A stretch of DNA of 64,000 nt, taken from contig NZ_JACHNY010000001.1 of assembly GCF_014199625.1 (NCBI RefSeq), positions 620,001 to 684,000 of the forward strand, given 5' to 3'. Below are positions 28,643 through 39,018 of the stretch, piece after piece (the first letter of the stretch is position 1; every line of letters starts with the position of its first letter). The notes beneath the pieces are model-generated. The model ran no database searches. It saw only the letters and a program-made list of their open reading frames with translations, and had not been told where the DNA came from. Source of the stretch: Sphingomonas abaci. GTDB taxonomy: Bacteria > Pseudomonadota > Alphaproteobacteria > Sphingomonadales > Sphingomonadaceae. Made by a program: the position numbers and the translations under genes.

Positions 28643-30598
28643 ATGATCGATACCACCGCCCCGGCCGCCAGCGGCGCTCCCTCCTTCACCGACGGCCGCC
28701 CCCGGCGGCGGCGCACCGGCTGGCGCCTGGTGCGCGGCGTGTGGAAATTGCTGGTCGCGGTGAAGGACGGGCTGGTCCTGGTCGCGATGCTGCTGTTCTT
28801 CGGCCTGATCTTCGCGGCGCTCAACGCCCGGCCGGGCACCAAGGCGATCGCGCCGGGCGCGCTGCTGCTCGATTTCGACGGCGCGATCGTCGAACAGCCG
28901 GCCGAGCCCGCCGCCTTCGCCGCCTTGTCGGGCCAGGAGGCGCCGCGCCAGTATCGCTTGCGCGACGTGATCCGCGCGATCGACGCGGCCCGCACCGACG
29001 CCCGGGTCAAGGCGGTGGTGCTCGATCTCGACCGGTTCGGCGGCGCCTATCCCGCCCCGCTCGGCGAGATCGCCGACGCGCTGGTGCGCGTTCGCCAGGC
29101 GGGCAAGCCCGTGCTCGCCTATGCCACCGGCTATACCGATGCCAGCTACCGCCTGGCCGCCGCCGCCAGCGAGGTGTGGCTCAATCCGCAAGGCGGCGCG
29201 CTGTTCGCCGGTCCCGGCGGCACGCAGCTCTACTACAAGGAGCTGATCGACAAGCTGGGCGTCAACGTCCATGTCTATCGCGTCGGCCGCTACAAGTCGT
29301 TCGTCGAACCCTATACCCGCACCGACCAGAGCCCCGACGCCCGCGCCGCGTCGCAGGCGCTTTACGGCTCGCTGCTCGACCAGTGGATCGGCGGCATCAC
29401 GCGCACCCGGCCCAAGGCGCAGATTGCCGCCTTCCTCGGCAATCCGCAGGCGCTGGTCGCCGCGGCCAACGGCAATATCGCCCAGGCCAATCTGCGCGCC
29501 GGCATCGTCGACAAGCTGGGCGACCGCTTTGCCTTTGGCCAGCGCGTCGCCAAGCTCGTCGGTACCGAGAGTGGCAAGCCGATCGGCAGCTTCCGCGCCA
29601 TCGGCTATGACGCCTGGGTCGGCGCCAATCCGCTGCCGACCAATGGCGACGCGATCGGCGTGTTGACGGTTGCGGGCGACATCGTCGACGGCAAGGCCGG
29701 TCCCGGCACCGCGGCCGGCGACACCGTGTCCAAGGCGATGCTCGACGGTCTGGCCACCAAGAACCTGAAGGCCGTGGTCGTGCGCGTCGATTCGCCCGGC
29801 GGTTCGGCCATGGCGTCGGAGCAGATCCGTCAGGCGGTGCTGGAGGCCAAGCGGCGCGGCCTGCCGGTCACCGTCTCGATGGGCGGCGTCGCCGCCTCGG
29901 GCGGCTATTGGGTGTCGACCGTGGGCGACCACATCTTCGCCGAGCCGAACACGATCACCGGCTCGATCGGCATCTTCGCGATCCTGCCGACCTTCGAATC
30001 GGCGCTCGCCAAGATCGGCGTCACCACCGACGGCGTGCGCACCACGCCGCTGTCGGGCCAGCCCGACCTGTTCGGCGGCACCACGCCGACGCTCGACGCG
30101 ATCCTCCAGGCCAATATCGAAAATGGCTATCGCGAATTCATCGGCCGCGTCGCCCAGGCCCGGCACATGACCCCGGCGCGGGTCGACGCGATCGGCCAGG
30201 GCCGGGTGTGGGATGGCGGCACCGCGCGGCAGATCGGCCTGGTCGACCAGTTCGGCGGCCTGTCCGATGCGATCGCCTATGCGGCGCGACAGGCCAAGCT
30301 CGACCCCGCCAAGGTGCATGCCGTCTATCTCGAGAAGGAGCCCGGCTGGCTCGCCCGCTTCGCCGGGTCGGTCGCGGACCGCGAGGACGACAGCAGCAGC
30401 CCGGCCGGCGACAGCTTCGCGCGGATCGCCGCCGAGCGCCGTGCGCTGGTCGCGCAGGCGCTGGGCGATGCCCGACGGCTGGCGACGGGCGGGTCGGTGC
30501 AGGCGCGCTGCCTGGAATGCGGCGGCATCGGCCCCAACCTGGCCCAGGCGCAGGATGCGCGACTGCTCGACCTGATCCTGGCGCGGGTCGGCCTATGA
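28643..30598 (+). CDS. sppA: Signal peptide peptidase SppA, 67-kDa type
   Basis: A membrane-anchored Ser/Lys protease that degrades cleaved signal peptides. The 651-residue protein has a basic N-terminus, one transmembrane helix (LVAVKDGLVLVAMLLFFGLI), then two tandem ClpP-like S49 domains. The dyad is split as in the long SppA form: general-base lysine in VGRYKSFVEPYTR (about Lys218) and nucleophilic serine in VSMGGVAASGGYWVS (about Ser419). No good ribosome-binding site precedes ATG 28643, so the start is provisional. Its stop overlaps the next gene (ATGA). Confidence 0.94.
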   Translation: MIDTTAPAASGAPSFTDGRPRRRRTGWRLVRGVWKLLVAVKDGLVLVAMLLFFGLIFAALNARPGTKAIAPGALLLDFDGAIVEQPAEPAAFAALSGQEAPRQYRLRDVIRAIDAARTDARVKAVVLDLDRFGGAYPAPLGEIADALVRVRQAGKPVLAYATGYTDASYRLAAAASEVWLNPQGGALFAGPGGTQLYYKELIDKLGVNVHVYRVGRYKSFVEPYTRTDQSPDARAASQALYGSLLDQWIGGITRTRPKAQIAAFLGNPQALVAAANGNIAQANLRAGIVDKLGDRFAFGQRVAKLVGTESGKPIGSFRAIGYDAWVGANPLPTNGDAIGVLTVAGDIVDGKAGPGTAAGDTVSKAMLDGLATKNLKAVVVRVDSPGGSAMASEQIRQAVLEAKRRGLPVTVSMGGVAASGGYWVSTVGDHIFAEPNTITGSIGIFAILPTFESALAKIGVTTDGVRTTPLSGQPDLFGGTTPTLDAILQANIENGYREFIGRVAQARHMTPARVDAIGQGRVWDGGTARQIGLVDQFGGLSDAIAYAARQAKLDPAKVHAVYLEKEPGWLARFAGSVADREDDSSSPAGDSFARIAAERRALVAQALGDARRLATGGSVQARCLECGGIGPNLAQAQDARLLDLILARVGL

Positions 30599-31155
30599 TC
30601 GCGATCCGCGCCGCCACGCCGGCGGATGCCGGGGCGATCGCGGCCATCTATGCGCCGCACGTGCTGATCGGCGCAGCCTCGTTCGAGGAGGCGGCGCCCG
30701 ACGCCGACATGATCGCCGCGCGCATGGCGGCGAGCGCCGACCTCTACCCCTGGATGGTCGCGACCCAGGGCGAGGACCAGCGCGGCGTGCTCGCCTATGC
30801 CTATGCCAGCGCCTTCCACCCGCGCGCCGCCTATCGCTGGACTGTGGAGACGACCATCTACGTCGCCGATGCCGCCCAGCGGCGCGGGGCGGGGCGGCTG
30901 CTGTACGGCGCCCTGGTCGAGACGTTGCGGGCGCAGGGCTTCACCCAAGCGGTGGCGCGGATCGCGCTGCCCAATGACGGCTCGATCGCCCTGCACGAGG
31001 CGGTCGGCTTCCGCCGCGCGGGCGTGCAGCGCGAGGTCGGCTACAAGCATGGCCGCTGGATCGATGTCGGCCTGTGGCAATGCGAGTTGGCGGAACCCGC
31101 GACGCCGCCGCGCGAACCCCTGCCCTTCGCCGCGATCGGCGTGCGCCGGGGCTGA
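30595..31155 (+). CDS. GNAT acetyltransferase of the phosphinothricin/methionine-sulfoximine acetyltransferase type
   Basis: A 186-residue GNAT protein. It begins MIAIRAATPADAGAIAAIYA and has RWTVETTIYVADAAQRRGAG (acetyl-CoA loop Q-R-R-G-A-G), LYGALVETL and IALPNDGSIALHEAVGFRRA then GVQREVGYKHGRWIDVGLWQ. This arrangement is characteristic of the Pat/MddA group, which acetylates methionine derivatives and glufosinate-like compounds. The true substrate is unknown. It overlaps the sppA stop by 4 nt, so it is translated from the same mRNA. Confidence 0.87.
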   Translation: MIAIRAATPADAGAIAAIYAPHVLIGAASFEEAAPDADMIAARMAASADLYPWMVATQGEDQRGVLAYAYASAFHPRAAYRWTVETTIYVADAAQRRGAGRLLYGALVETLRAQGFTQAVARIALPNDGSIALHEAVGFRRAGVQREVGYKHGRWIDVGLWQCELAEPATPPREPLPFAAIGVRRG

Positions 31156-31161
31156 CGGGCG

Positions 31162-31620
31162 TCAGCCGCGCAGGACGAACAGCATCAGCGCCACGATCGA
31201 CACAAGCGCGATCGCCATCTGTGGCCAGCGCAAGCGCGCGAAATGGGCGGGCGCGTTGCCGGCGCGGGCCGCGCGGGTATCGAGCGTCGGCACCAGCACA
31301 TAGCCCAGCAGCAACAGGGCGAGCGCCACCCGCACCGACGGCACCACCAGCGCCAGTCCAGCCGGCACGAAATAAGCGAGCATGGTCGCGATCTCGACCG
31401 CGGTCGAGGCGCGTGGGTTGCCAAAGCCGAAACCGCGTCGCACGCCCGCGACGAACACCAGGATCAGCGCCCCCCAGATGATCGCCAGCCGCACCGCCAG
31501 CACCGGCCAGGGCGGTGGCAATAGCCACGCCCCCAGGGCCGCGGCGGCGAGCGGCAGCATCGGCCCGAAGCCGAAGACGATGCTGTTGAGGGGGATGCGG
31601 GGATCGTCGGGGCGGCTCAT
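31162..31620 (-). CDS. DUF3429 family membrane protein
   Basis: A 152-residue protein with five hydrophobic helices, matching the DUF3429 family of proteobacterial inner-membrane proteins (IPLNSIVFGFGPMLPLAAAA near the start, RGFGFGNPR in a loop). No function is established. The chosen ATG at 31620 gives MSRPDDPRIP. It is convergent with the GNAT gene (6 nt apart) and downstream of the TrmO-like gene. Confidence 0.75.
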   Translation of the reverse strand: MSRPDDPRIPLNSIVFGFGPMLPLAAAALGAWLLPPPWPVLAVRLAIIWGALILVFVAGVRRGFGFGNPRASTAVEIATMLAYFVPAGLALVVPSVRVALALLLLGYVLVPTLDTRAARAGNAPAHFARLRWPQMAIALVSIVALMLFVLRG

Positions 31621-31706
31621 GGCGCGGGAAACGCCGACCGGACCGGGTGGTTGCTCGGGACCTGTGCCTTTCCGGTTTCCCGGACAATGCGTCTGGTACG
31701 CGCAGA

Positions 31707-32168
31707 CTACCAATAGCCGGCCATCATTTCGGCGACCCAGGGCGGCTGGCGGACCTCGTCGCGCGGCAGGAACTCCCGCATCACAGGCTTGATGTCGAGC
31801 ACAGGCGTTCCATCGATGGCATCGAGCCCCGAGACATGAAGTCGAATATGCTCGATAGCGACAATTCGGCACGCCGTCACGCCCAAGCGATTTGGCCGAT
31901 TCTTGCCACGCTGCGCAAAAATCCCGGTCAGAGGCCAATCCGTCCTGCCGCGGGGATGCCGTGCGCCGTCTTCGCTTCGATCCAACGGCACACGATCGAA
32001 CAGGAAAAGCACGTCGACATGACTGAAACCTTCAAGGCCGGCGAACGCTTCTGGGCCGAAGCGGCGGCTGTCCAGTTCGATCAGACTGGCGTTGTGGCCC
32101 CAGTCGTCATCGGTCGGCTCGCTCCTGCCACCGCGCACATGTCCGATGGCATCCACCATGTAAGTCAT
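31707..32168 (-). CDS. trmO: TrmO/UPF0066-like tRNA m6t6A37 methyltransferase
   Basis: A protein of about 153 residues of the TrmO (TsaA, UPF0066) beta-barrel family, which uses SAM to N6-methylate threonylcarbamoyladenosine-37 in tRNA. Typical elements are MVDAIGHVRGG at the start, LEGFSHVDVLFLFDRV, FAQRGKNRPNRLGVTACRIV and LHVSGLDAIDGTPVLDIKPV. Three in-frame ATGs are possible (32183, 32168, 32159). The first directly follows the T-tract of the groESL terminator, so I chose the second. No clear ribosome-binding site is visible. Confidence 0.82.
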   Translation of the reverse strand: MTYMVDAIGHVRGGRSEPTDDDWGHNASLIELDSRRFGPEAFAGLEGFSHVDVLFLFDRVPLDRSEDGARHPRGRTDWPLTGIFAQRGKNRPNRLGVTACRIVAIEHIRLHVSGLDAIDGTPVLDIKPVMREFLPRDEVRQPPWVAEMMAGYW

Positions 32169-32183
32169 GACGGCATTATACAT

Positions 32184-32216
32184 TGAAAAAGCCGGGGAGG
32201 TCGCCCTCCCCGGCTT
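32184..32216 (-). terminator. groESL terminator, abutting the TrmO-like gene
   Basis: On the minus strand GCCGGGGAGG and CCTCCCCGGC form a perfect 10-bp stem with a 4-nt loop, followed by TTTTTCA. It lies about 70 nt after the groEL stop codon, and its T-tract is adjacent to the first possible ATG of the downstream gene. Confidence 0.9.
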
Positions 32217-32284
32217 CTTCGTATCTGGACAGAGCGTCCGGGCGACCGGGCCGGCCTTCGCCGATCCGGTCCCCCGGCAGCGGC

Positions 32285-33940
<1,656 letters not shown>

Positions 33941-34019
33941 TCAATCGAATGTGTCCGGCAGATGCCGGAAGAATGCGGGAAGAGACCCGGCCGTCATGCG
34001 GCCGGGGCAGCGACTGGGA

Positions 34020-34307
34020 TCAGCCGACGATCCCGAGGATGTCGGATTCCTTCATGATGAGGAGATCCTCACCATTCACCTTGACCTCGGTGCCCGACCA
34101 CTTGCCGAACAGCACGCGGTCGCCGGCCTTCACGTCCAGCGGGGTGACCTTGCCGTCCTCGGCCTTCGCGCCCGAGCCGGCGGCGACGACTTCGCCTTCC
34201 TGCGGCTTTTCCTTGGCGGTGTCGGGGATGATAATCCCGCCAGCCGTCTTCTCTTCCGCCTCGACGCGGCGAACGAGGACGCGGTCGTGCAACGGACGAA
34301 AGTTCAT
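34020..34307 (-). CDS. groS: Co-chaperonin GroES (10 kDa)
   Basis: GroES caps the GroEL chamber. The 95-residue protein begins [20 protein letters not shown], then carries the mobile loop [20 protein letters not shown] and the C-terminal [20 protein letters not shown]. The ATG at 34307 is right for the family; the longer upstream frame would run into the CIRCE leader. It is the first gene of groESL and carries an HrcA operator upstream. Confidence 0.99.
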   Translation of the reverse strand: MNFRPLHDRVLVRRVEAEEKTAGGIIIPDTAKEKPQEGEVVAAGSGAKAEDGKVTPLDVKAGDRVLFGKWSGTEVKVNGEDLLIMKESDILGIVG

Positions 34308-34342
34308 TGCTAGGTGTCCCTTTTGGTCAGTGTTACAAATTT

Positions 34343-34369
34343 CTGGCACTCTGCCTGCGCGAGTGCCAA
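34343..34369. promoter_or_regulatory. CIRCE operator for HrcA
   Basis: CTGGCACTC, nine bases, GAGTGCCAA: the left arm matches the reverse complement of the right arm in 8 of 9 positions, and the 9-nt spacer is the CIRCE standard. It lies about 36 nt upstream of groES and just after the predicted transcription start, so HrcA repression of groESL is expected. Confidence 0.93.
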
Positions 34370-34376
34370 CGACCGG

Positions 34377-34405
34377 GATATGTGACGCCCCCCATCGACC
34401 GTCAA
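34377..34405 (-). promoter_or_regulatory. groESL housekeeping promoter
   Basis: On the minus strand TTGACG (34405-34400) and CATATC (34382-34377) are separated by 17 nt. The predicted start falls at the edge of CIRCE, the expected layout for an HrcA-repressed promoter. Confidence 0.75.
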
Positions 34406-34468
34406 CGGGGCGGGCGGAAATTTTTCGGAACCGAGGGCGCGGCGCGGCATTGCCGCCGCTGACCGATG

Positions 34469-34687
34469 TTACTCCGCGGGCGCGACCCCGTCGGCATTGA
34501 CCAGCGCCGGCCCGACCAGCGTGCCGACCAGCCGGACGCGCTTCTCGACCAGGTCGACCGGCGTGCGGTGAAGCTCCAGTTCGTAGCGGCCGCCCAGGTC
34601 CCGGCGCAGGTAGAAGGCGCCCCCTTCCCGGATCAGCGTTCCGGTCTCGTCGATCTTGGCACCCACACCCAACATGCCGGCGATCAT
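34469..34687 (-). CDS. DUF5818-like small protein
   Basis: A protein of 68-72 residues: [20 protein letters not shown] then [40 protein letters not shown]. It matches small sphingomonad proteins annotated as DUF5818, an OB-like beta-rich fold, with no known function. The start may be ATG 34687 or ATG 34675. It is downstream of an AT-richer segment that carries a dyad repeat, and it ends about 100 nt before the groESL promoter. Confidence 0.65.
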   Translation of the reverse strand: MIAGMLGVGAKIDETGTLIREGGAFYLRRDLGGRYELELHRTPVDLVEKRVRLVGTLVGPALVNADGVAPAE

Positions 34688-34738
34688 ATCAGACGGACCG
34701 GGCGGGGGAAGATGCCGCGCGGCGCGATCATATTCTCT

Positions 34739-34779
34739 TCCGTATAAAATCCCGTGATCTGATTGATCTATGATACGGA
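34739..34779. repeat. 41-bp dyad-symmetric element, locally AT-rich
   Basis: TCCGTAT at 34739-34745 is perfectly repeated in inverse as ATACGGA at 34773-34779, with nested TGATC...GATC inside. It overlaps the last codons of the MATE gene and sits upstream of the DUF5818 gene. It could be an operator. Confidence 0.45.
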
Positions 34780-36147
34780 GATGTTGGTCCGCCGGCCCTG
34801 CCAGCGCCACAGCAGCAGCGCCGACACCACGCCCAGCCCCGCCGCCAGCCCCCACCAGACGCCGATCGGCCCCATGCGCAGCGGAAAGGCGAGCAGCGCG
34901 GCGACGACGAAACCGACCGCCCAATAACCCAGGATCTGGAGCATCATCGGCACGCGCGTGTCCTGGACGCCGCGCAGCACCCCTGCCGCCACCGCCTGCG
35001 CGCCGTCGAAGAGCTGGAACAAGGCCGCCACGCCGAGCAGCTCGATCGCCAGCGTCGCCTCCGCCGCTTGCGTCGCCGGATCGACATAGAGGCGCACCAG
35101 CCATCCCGGCGCCGCCCAGAGCAGGCCGGCGGTGGCGGCCATCACGCCGATGCCGCTGACGATCGCCACGCGACCCGCCCGCGCCACCCAGGCGGCATCC
35201 CTGGCACCATAGGCGAAACCGACCCGGATCGTCGCCGCCTGCGCGATGCCGAACGGGATCTGGAAGGCGATCGCGGCGATGTTGAGCGCGACGGCATGAG
35301 CGTCGATCGCGGTGACCGAGATGCGCCCCATGAGCAGGCCGGCGCATCCGAACAGCCCGCCCTCCGCCATCCAGCCCAGCGCGATCGGCGCGCCAAGCCT
35401 CGCGATCTCGACCATGCGAGGCCCTTCCGGCCGCCACCAGCGCCCGAACAGGTGGAAGCGCCGCAGCCGCCGGTCGCGCCACAGGATCAGGGCATAGGCG
35501 AAGGTCGCGGTGACGGAGACGGTGACGCTGGCCAGCGCCGAGCCGAGCAGGCCAAGCGCCGGCAGGCCGAAATGACCGAAGACCAGGGCGTAATTGGCGA
35601 GCACGCCGACGACCAGGCTGGCCGCCGTCACCAGCAGCGCCCAGCCCGGCCGGCCCAGCGCCGCCGCCGTCATCCGCATCAGCGCCGACAGCACGGCGGG
35701 GATCACCGCCAGCGACAGGATGCGGCAGAACTGCCCGGCCTGACCCGCGACCGCCGCGTCCTGCCCGGCCAGGCGCAGCAGCGGTCCGGCGAGATTCAGC
35801 ACCAGCATCACCGCCAGCCCGCCCGCCACCGCCAGCCACAAGCCCATGCGGAACGAACGCCGCACCTGCCGCACCGCGCCGACCCGCCGGCCGATCGCGG
35901 CGGCGATCAGCGGCTCGGCCGCGCCGACCAGCCCGACCAGCCCGAAGCCCAGGATGTGGAACAGGAACACGCCCAGCGTCGCCGCCGCAAACGGCACCGC
36001 GCCCAGTCGCGCGACAAAGATCACGTCGACCGCGAACACCGCCATCTGGAGCAGGTTCGCCGCGACCAGCGGCCCCGCCAGCCGCGCCAGCGCGCACGCT
36101 TCGCCTCGCCAATCGGCAGGCGCCTGGCCGAGAGAGTCCGTCGACAT
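34768..36147 (-). CDS. MATE family efflux transporter (NorM-like)
   Basis: A 459-residue inner-membrane protein with twelve helices in two MatE repeats. Typical segments are LAGPLVAANLLQMAVFAVDV then IFVARLGAVPFAAATLG, and GFGLVGLVGAAEPLIAAAIG, RRVGAVRQVRRSFRMGLWLA in the first half, and GAPIALGWMAEGGLFGCAGL in the second. It exports cationic drugs using sodium or protons; the substrate is unknown. ATG 36147 (MSTDSLGQAP) was chosen over longer frames. It is divergent from the ATP-grasp gene. Confidence 0.93.
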   Translation of the reverse strand: MSTDSLGQAPADWRGEACALARLAGPLVAANLLQMAVFAVDVIFVARLGAVPFAAATLGVFLFHILGFGLVGLVGAAEPLIAAAIGRRVGAVRQVRRSFRMGLWLAVAGGLAVMLVLNLAGPLLRLAGQDAAVAGQAGQFCRILSLAVIPAVLSALMRMTAAALGRPGWALLVTAASLVVGVLANYALVFGHFGLPALGLLGSALASVTVSVTATFAYALILWRDRRLRRFHLFGRWWRPEGPRMVEIARLGAPIALGWMAEGGLFGCAGLLMGRISVTAIDAHAVALNIAAIAFQIPFGIAQAATIRVGFAYGARDAAWVARAGRVAIVSGIGVMAATAGLLWAAPGWLVRLYVDPATQAAEATLAIELLGVAALFQLFDGAQAVAAGVLRGVQDTRVPMMLQILGYWAVGFVVAALLAFPLRMGPIGVWWGLAAGLGVVSALLLWRWQGRRTNISVS

Positions 36148-36561
36148 GCCGCGCGCTCTAGGCGCAACCGCGCGACAAGGGAATGGCGCGCCGGCCGGGT
36201 CGCAGACACCACACGCCTTCCATGCAGGGGGAGCGGCGTACATTCAGGTTGGTTGCTTGTCCCGTCCGCCCATCCCGGCGGAAGCGGGGACGCAGGGGCG
36301 GGGCGCGGCAAGTCACGGGAAACGTTCCGTTCCTGAACTCCGGCCCGCGCCGGGTCGGAATGGTTGCCCTTGCCAAGGTCCTGCTCGTCCTGGGACGGTG
36401 CACGCGGGCTCGTCACGAACGCGCCTCCGCAGGGCCGAGCTTTCGAGAATCCCCATTCGTTCCAGGCGAATGGCGACGCTCAGCAGATTGCTGTTGCACG
36501 GCCGCATCGATCCGTGACACCTGCCCCGGCCCGCCCCTTCGCTGGAGACCGCCTGCTCCCC
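36148..36561. other. 414-nt divergent intergenic region with repeat-like palindromes
   Basis: Between the MATE and ATP-grasp genes I see no convincing coding frame. The region holds diverged palindromes similar to the intergenic repeat family (CATCCCGGCGGAAGCGGGGA near 36270, CTCCGGCCCGCGCCGGG near 36338). Promoters for both divergent genes must lie here, but I could not identify convincing hexamers. Confidence 0.5.
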
Positions 36562-39018
36562 ATGGCGACCGAAGCCGCCCCCCCGTCCGCGCCGCTCTTC
36601 GACGCCGGCCTTCATGCCCGGCGCTGGATCGACGATTATTGCGTGCGCGCGCCCGCGGCCGACATGCTGCGCGCCGGCAGCCCCGCGCCCTGGCGCGCGA
36701 TGTTCGAGGAACTGGCCGCCGTCGCCTCCGACGATCTCGGCCATGCACGCGAGCGGGTGCAGCGCCACGCCGCCGACATGGGCACCGGCTTCCGCATCAT
36801 CGGCGAGGCGGAGGAGCGGCCCTGGCCCGTCTCGCCCGTGCCGCTGCTGATCGACACGGGCGAATGGGCCGGCATCGCCGCCGGCGTGGTCCAGCGCGCC
36901 GAACTGCTCGAACAGGTCGTCGCGGACCTCTATGGTGAGGGGCGGCTGGTGGCCGACGGCGTGCTGCCCGCCGCTTTGGTCACCGGCAGTCCACTGTTCC
37001 TGCGGCCGATGGTCGGGCTGACGCCACCGGGCGGGCTGCATCTGCACTTCATCGCCTTCGACCTGGCGCGGGGGCCGAGCGGCGAATGGCGCGTGCTCGC
37101 CGACCATCTGCGCGCGCCGGCGGGTGCCGGCTATGCGCTGGAGAACCGGCTGGCGGTCGGGCGGACGCTGGGCGGGTTGCAGGCCAAGCTCAACGTGCAG
37201 CGCCACGCCCCCTTCTTCGCCGCATGGCGCGCCGGTCTGGCCGCTCTGTGCCGGCGGACGGACCCGCGCATCGGCCTGCTGACGCCCGGCCGCTACAATC
37301 CCTCCTATCCCGAGCAAGCGCATCTCGCCCGCTATCTGGGGCTGCTGCTGGTGGAGGGCGCCGACCTGGCGGCACTGGAGGACCAGGTCTATGTCCGCAC
37401 CATCGGCGGGCTGAAGCGGATCGACGCCTTGTGGCGGCGGCTCGATCCGCGCCTGCTCGACCCGCTCGCCTTCGACACCCATTCGCAGATCGGCGTCCCC
37501 GGCCTGATCGACGCCTATGCCGCCGGCAATGTCGTGCTCGCCAACGCGCCGGGCGCGGGCGTGCTCGAAACCCCCGCCTTCCACGCCTTCATGCCGGCGC
37601 TGGCGCAGGCGGTGCTGGGCGAGCCGCTGCGCCTGCCGACCATCGCCACCTGGTGGTGCGGCGGCGAGGCGGAACGCGCGCATGTCGCCGCGAACCTCGA
37701 CACGTTGACGATCGGCCCCGCCTTCCAGCATCTGCCCTTCGGCCTGGCGGAGGATGCGCCGCGCGCCGCGCTGCTGGCCGACCTGGCGCGCCGGCCGCAG
37801 GATTATGTCGGGCAGGAACAGGTGCGGCTGTCGACCATGCCGGTGGTGATCGGCGACCGGCTGGAGGCGCGGCCCTTCACCTTGCGCGTCTTCCTGGCGC
37901 GCGGCGGCGATGGCGGCTGGGTGGTGATGCCCGGCGGCTTCGGCCGGATCGGCGAGCATCCGGAAGCCACCGCTTCGGTGATCGGCGAGGGGCTGTGGTC
38001 CGCCGATGTCTGCATCCATGGGCCCGAGCCGGTCGCGCCGGTCTCGCTGCTGACCGCGCCCGATTCGCTTCACGTCCGCCGCAACCCCGGCACCTTGCCC
38101 AGCCGGGTGGCGGACAATTTCTTCTGGCTCGGCCGCTATCTGGAGCGAGGCGAGGCGCTGCTCGGCGCGATCCGCGTGCTGCTCGGCCATTCGATCGATG
38201 TGGAGGCGGGCGCGGTGCTGCCGCCGGCGACGCTCGGCCAGCTGGTCGGCGCGATCGAGGGCGCGGGCGCCGCGGCCCATCCCGCCACCCTGTCGCGCGC
38301 CGCGCTCACCGCCTTCGCCAAACAGGCAATGGAGGACGAGGGCTATCACTCGGTCGCGCGGATCAACCGTCATGCCCGCACCATCGGCGAAGGCTCGCGC
38401 GACCGGCTGTCGGCGGACATGGTGCGGCTGCTGGAGGCGCCCTTCCCCAGCCAGCGCGGGATGCTCGAGCGCGCCGGCTCGCTCCAGCGCCGCTATGCCG
38501 CGATCGCCGGTCTGTCGGCGGAGCATATGGTCCGCACCTCCGCCTGGCGCTTCCACGATCTGGGCCGGCGGATCGAACGGGCGATGGGCATCGCGCGGGC
38601 GGTCCGGCTGTTCGGCATGGCGGGGGCGAGCATCGACGACCTGTCGACGCTGCTCGACCTCGCCGACAGCCAGATCAGCTATCGCCAGCGCTATCCGACC
38701 GGGATCGCCCGGGTCGCGGTGGTCGACTTGGTCGCGCTCGACCCCGGCAACCCGCGCAGCATCGCCTTCCAGACCGAGCGGATCGGCGCGCGGCTCGCCG
38801 AGCTGCCGGTGCTGAGCGACGACGAGATGGCCGAGCCGCAACAGGCGCAGGCGACCGCGCTCCACGCCATCGTCGTCACCGCCGAGGCGGCGACGCTCGA
38901 CGCCGACAGGCTGGGCGATATCGAGCGGCGGCTGGGGATGCTCGCCGATGCGGTCGCCCGCCGCTATTTCCTGCAGGGCGCGGAGCCGCTGCGCGCGACC
39001 GGGCTGACGCTGGCATGA
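36562..39018 (+). CDS. Fused circularly permuted ATP-grasp type 2 and alpha-E domain protein
   Basis: An 818-residue fusion of two proteins often encoded separately. Residues about 1-490 are a circularly permuted ATP-grasp domain (DUF404/DUF407): GRYNPSYPEQAHLARYLGLL, VEGADLAALEDQVYVRTIGG, LKRIDALWRRLDPRLLDPLA, and ATWWCGG near the family's C-terminal segment. Residues about 510-818 are the helical alpha-E domain (DUF403), starting LPSRVADNFFWLGRYLERGE. Such enzymes are predicted to form peptide or amide bonds. The stop overlaps the next gene's ATG. No clear ribosome-binding site precedes ATG 36562, and a GTG at 36512 is possible. Confidence 0.9.
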   Translation: MATEAAPPSAPLFDAGLHARRWIDDYCVRAPAADMLRAGSPAPWRAMFEELAAVASDDLGHARERVQRHAADMGTGFRIIGEAEERPWPVSPVPLLIDTGEWAGIAAGVVQRAELLEQVVADLYGEGRLVADGVLPAALVTGSPLFLRPMVGLTPPGGLHLHFIAFDLARGPSGEWRVLADHLRAPAGAGYALENRLAVGRTLGGLQAKLNVQRHAPFFAAWRAGLAALCRRTDPRIGLLTPGRYNPSYPEQAHLARYLGLLLVEGADLAALEDQVYVRTIGGLKRIDALWRRLDPRLLDPLAFDTHSQIGVPGLIDAYAAGNVVLANAPGAGVLETPAFHAFMPALAQAVLGEPLRLPTIATWWCGGEAERAHVAANLDTLTIGPAFQHLPFGLAEDAPRAALLADLARRPQDYVGQEQVRLSTMPVVIGDRLEARPFTLRVFLARGGDGGWVVMPGGFGRIGEHPEATASVIGEGLWSADVCIHGPEPVAPVSLLTAPDSLHVRRNPGTLPSRVADNFFWLGRYLERGEALLGAIRVLLGHSIDVEAGAVLPPATLGQLVGAIEGAGAAAHPATLSRAALTAFAKQAMEDEGYHSVARINRHARTIGEGSRDRLSADMVRLLEAPFPSQRGMLERAGSLQRRYAAIAGLSAEHMVRTSAWRFHDLGRRIERAMGIARAVRLFGMAGASIDDLSTLLDLADSQISYRQRYPTGIARVAVVDLVALDPGNPRSIAFQTERIGARLAELPVLSDDEMAEPQQAQATALHAIVVTAEAATLDADRLGDIERRLGMLADAVARRYFLQGAEPLRATGLTLA

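Noticed and set aside
34466..34747. 93-codon plus-strand frame opposite the DUF5818 gene
   Set aside because: The minus-strand product matches a recognisable small-protein family; the plus-strand product does not.
36313..38865. 850-codon open frame on the minus strand
   Set aside because: It is the antisense shadow of the ATP-grasp/alpha-E gene; its protein is His/Arg/Gly-rich with no domain, while the plus-strand protein matches two known families.
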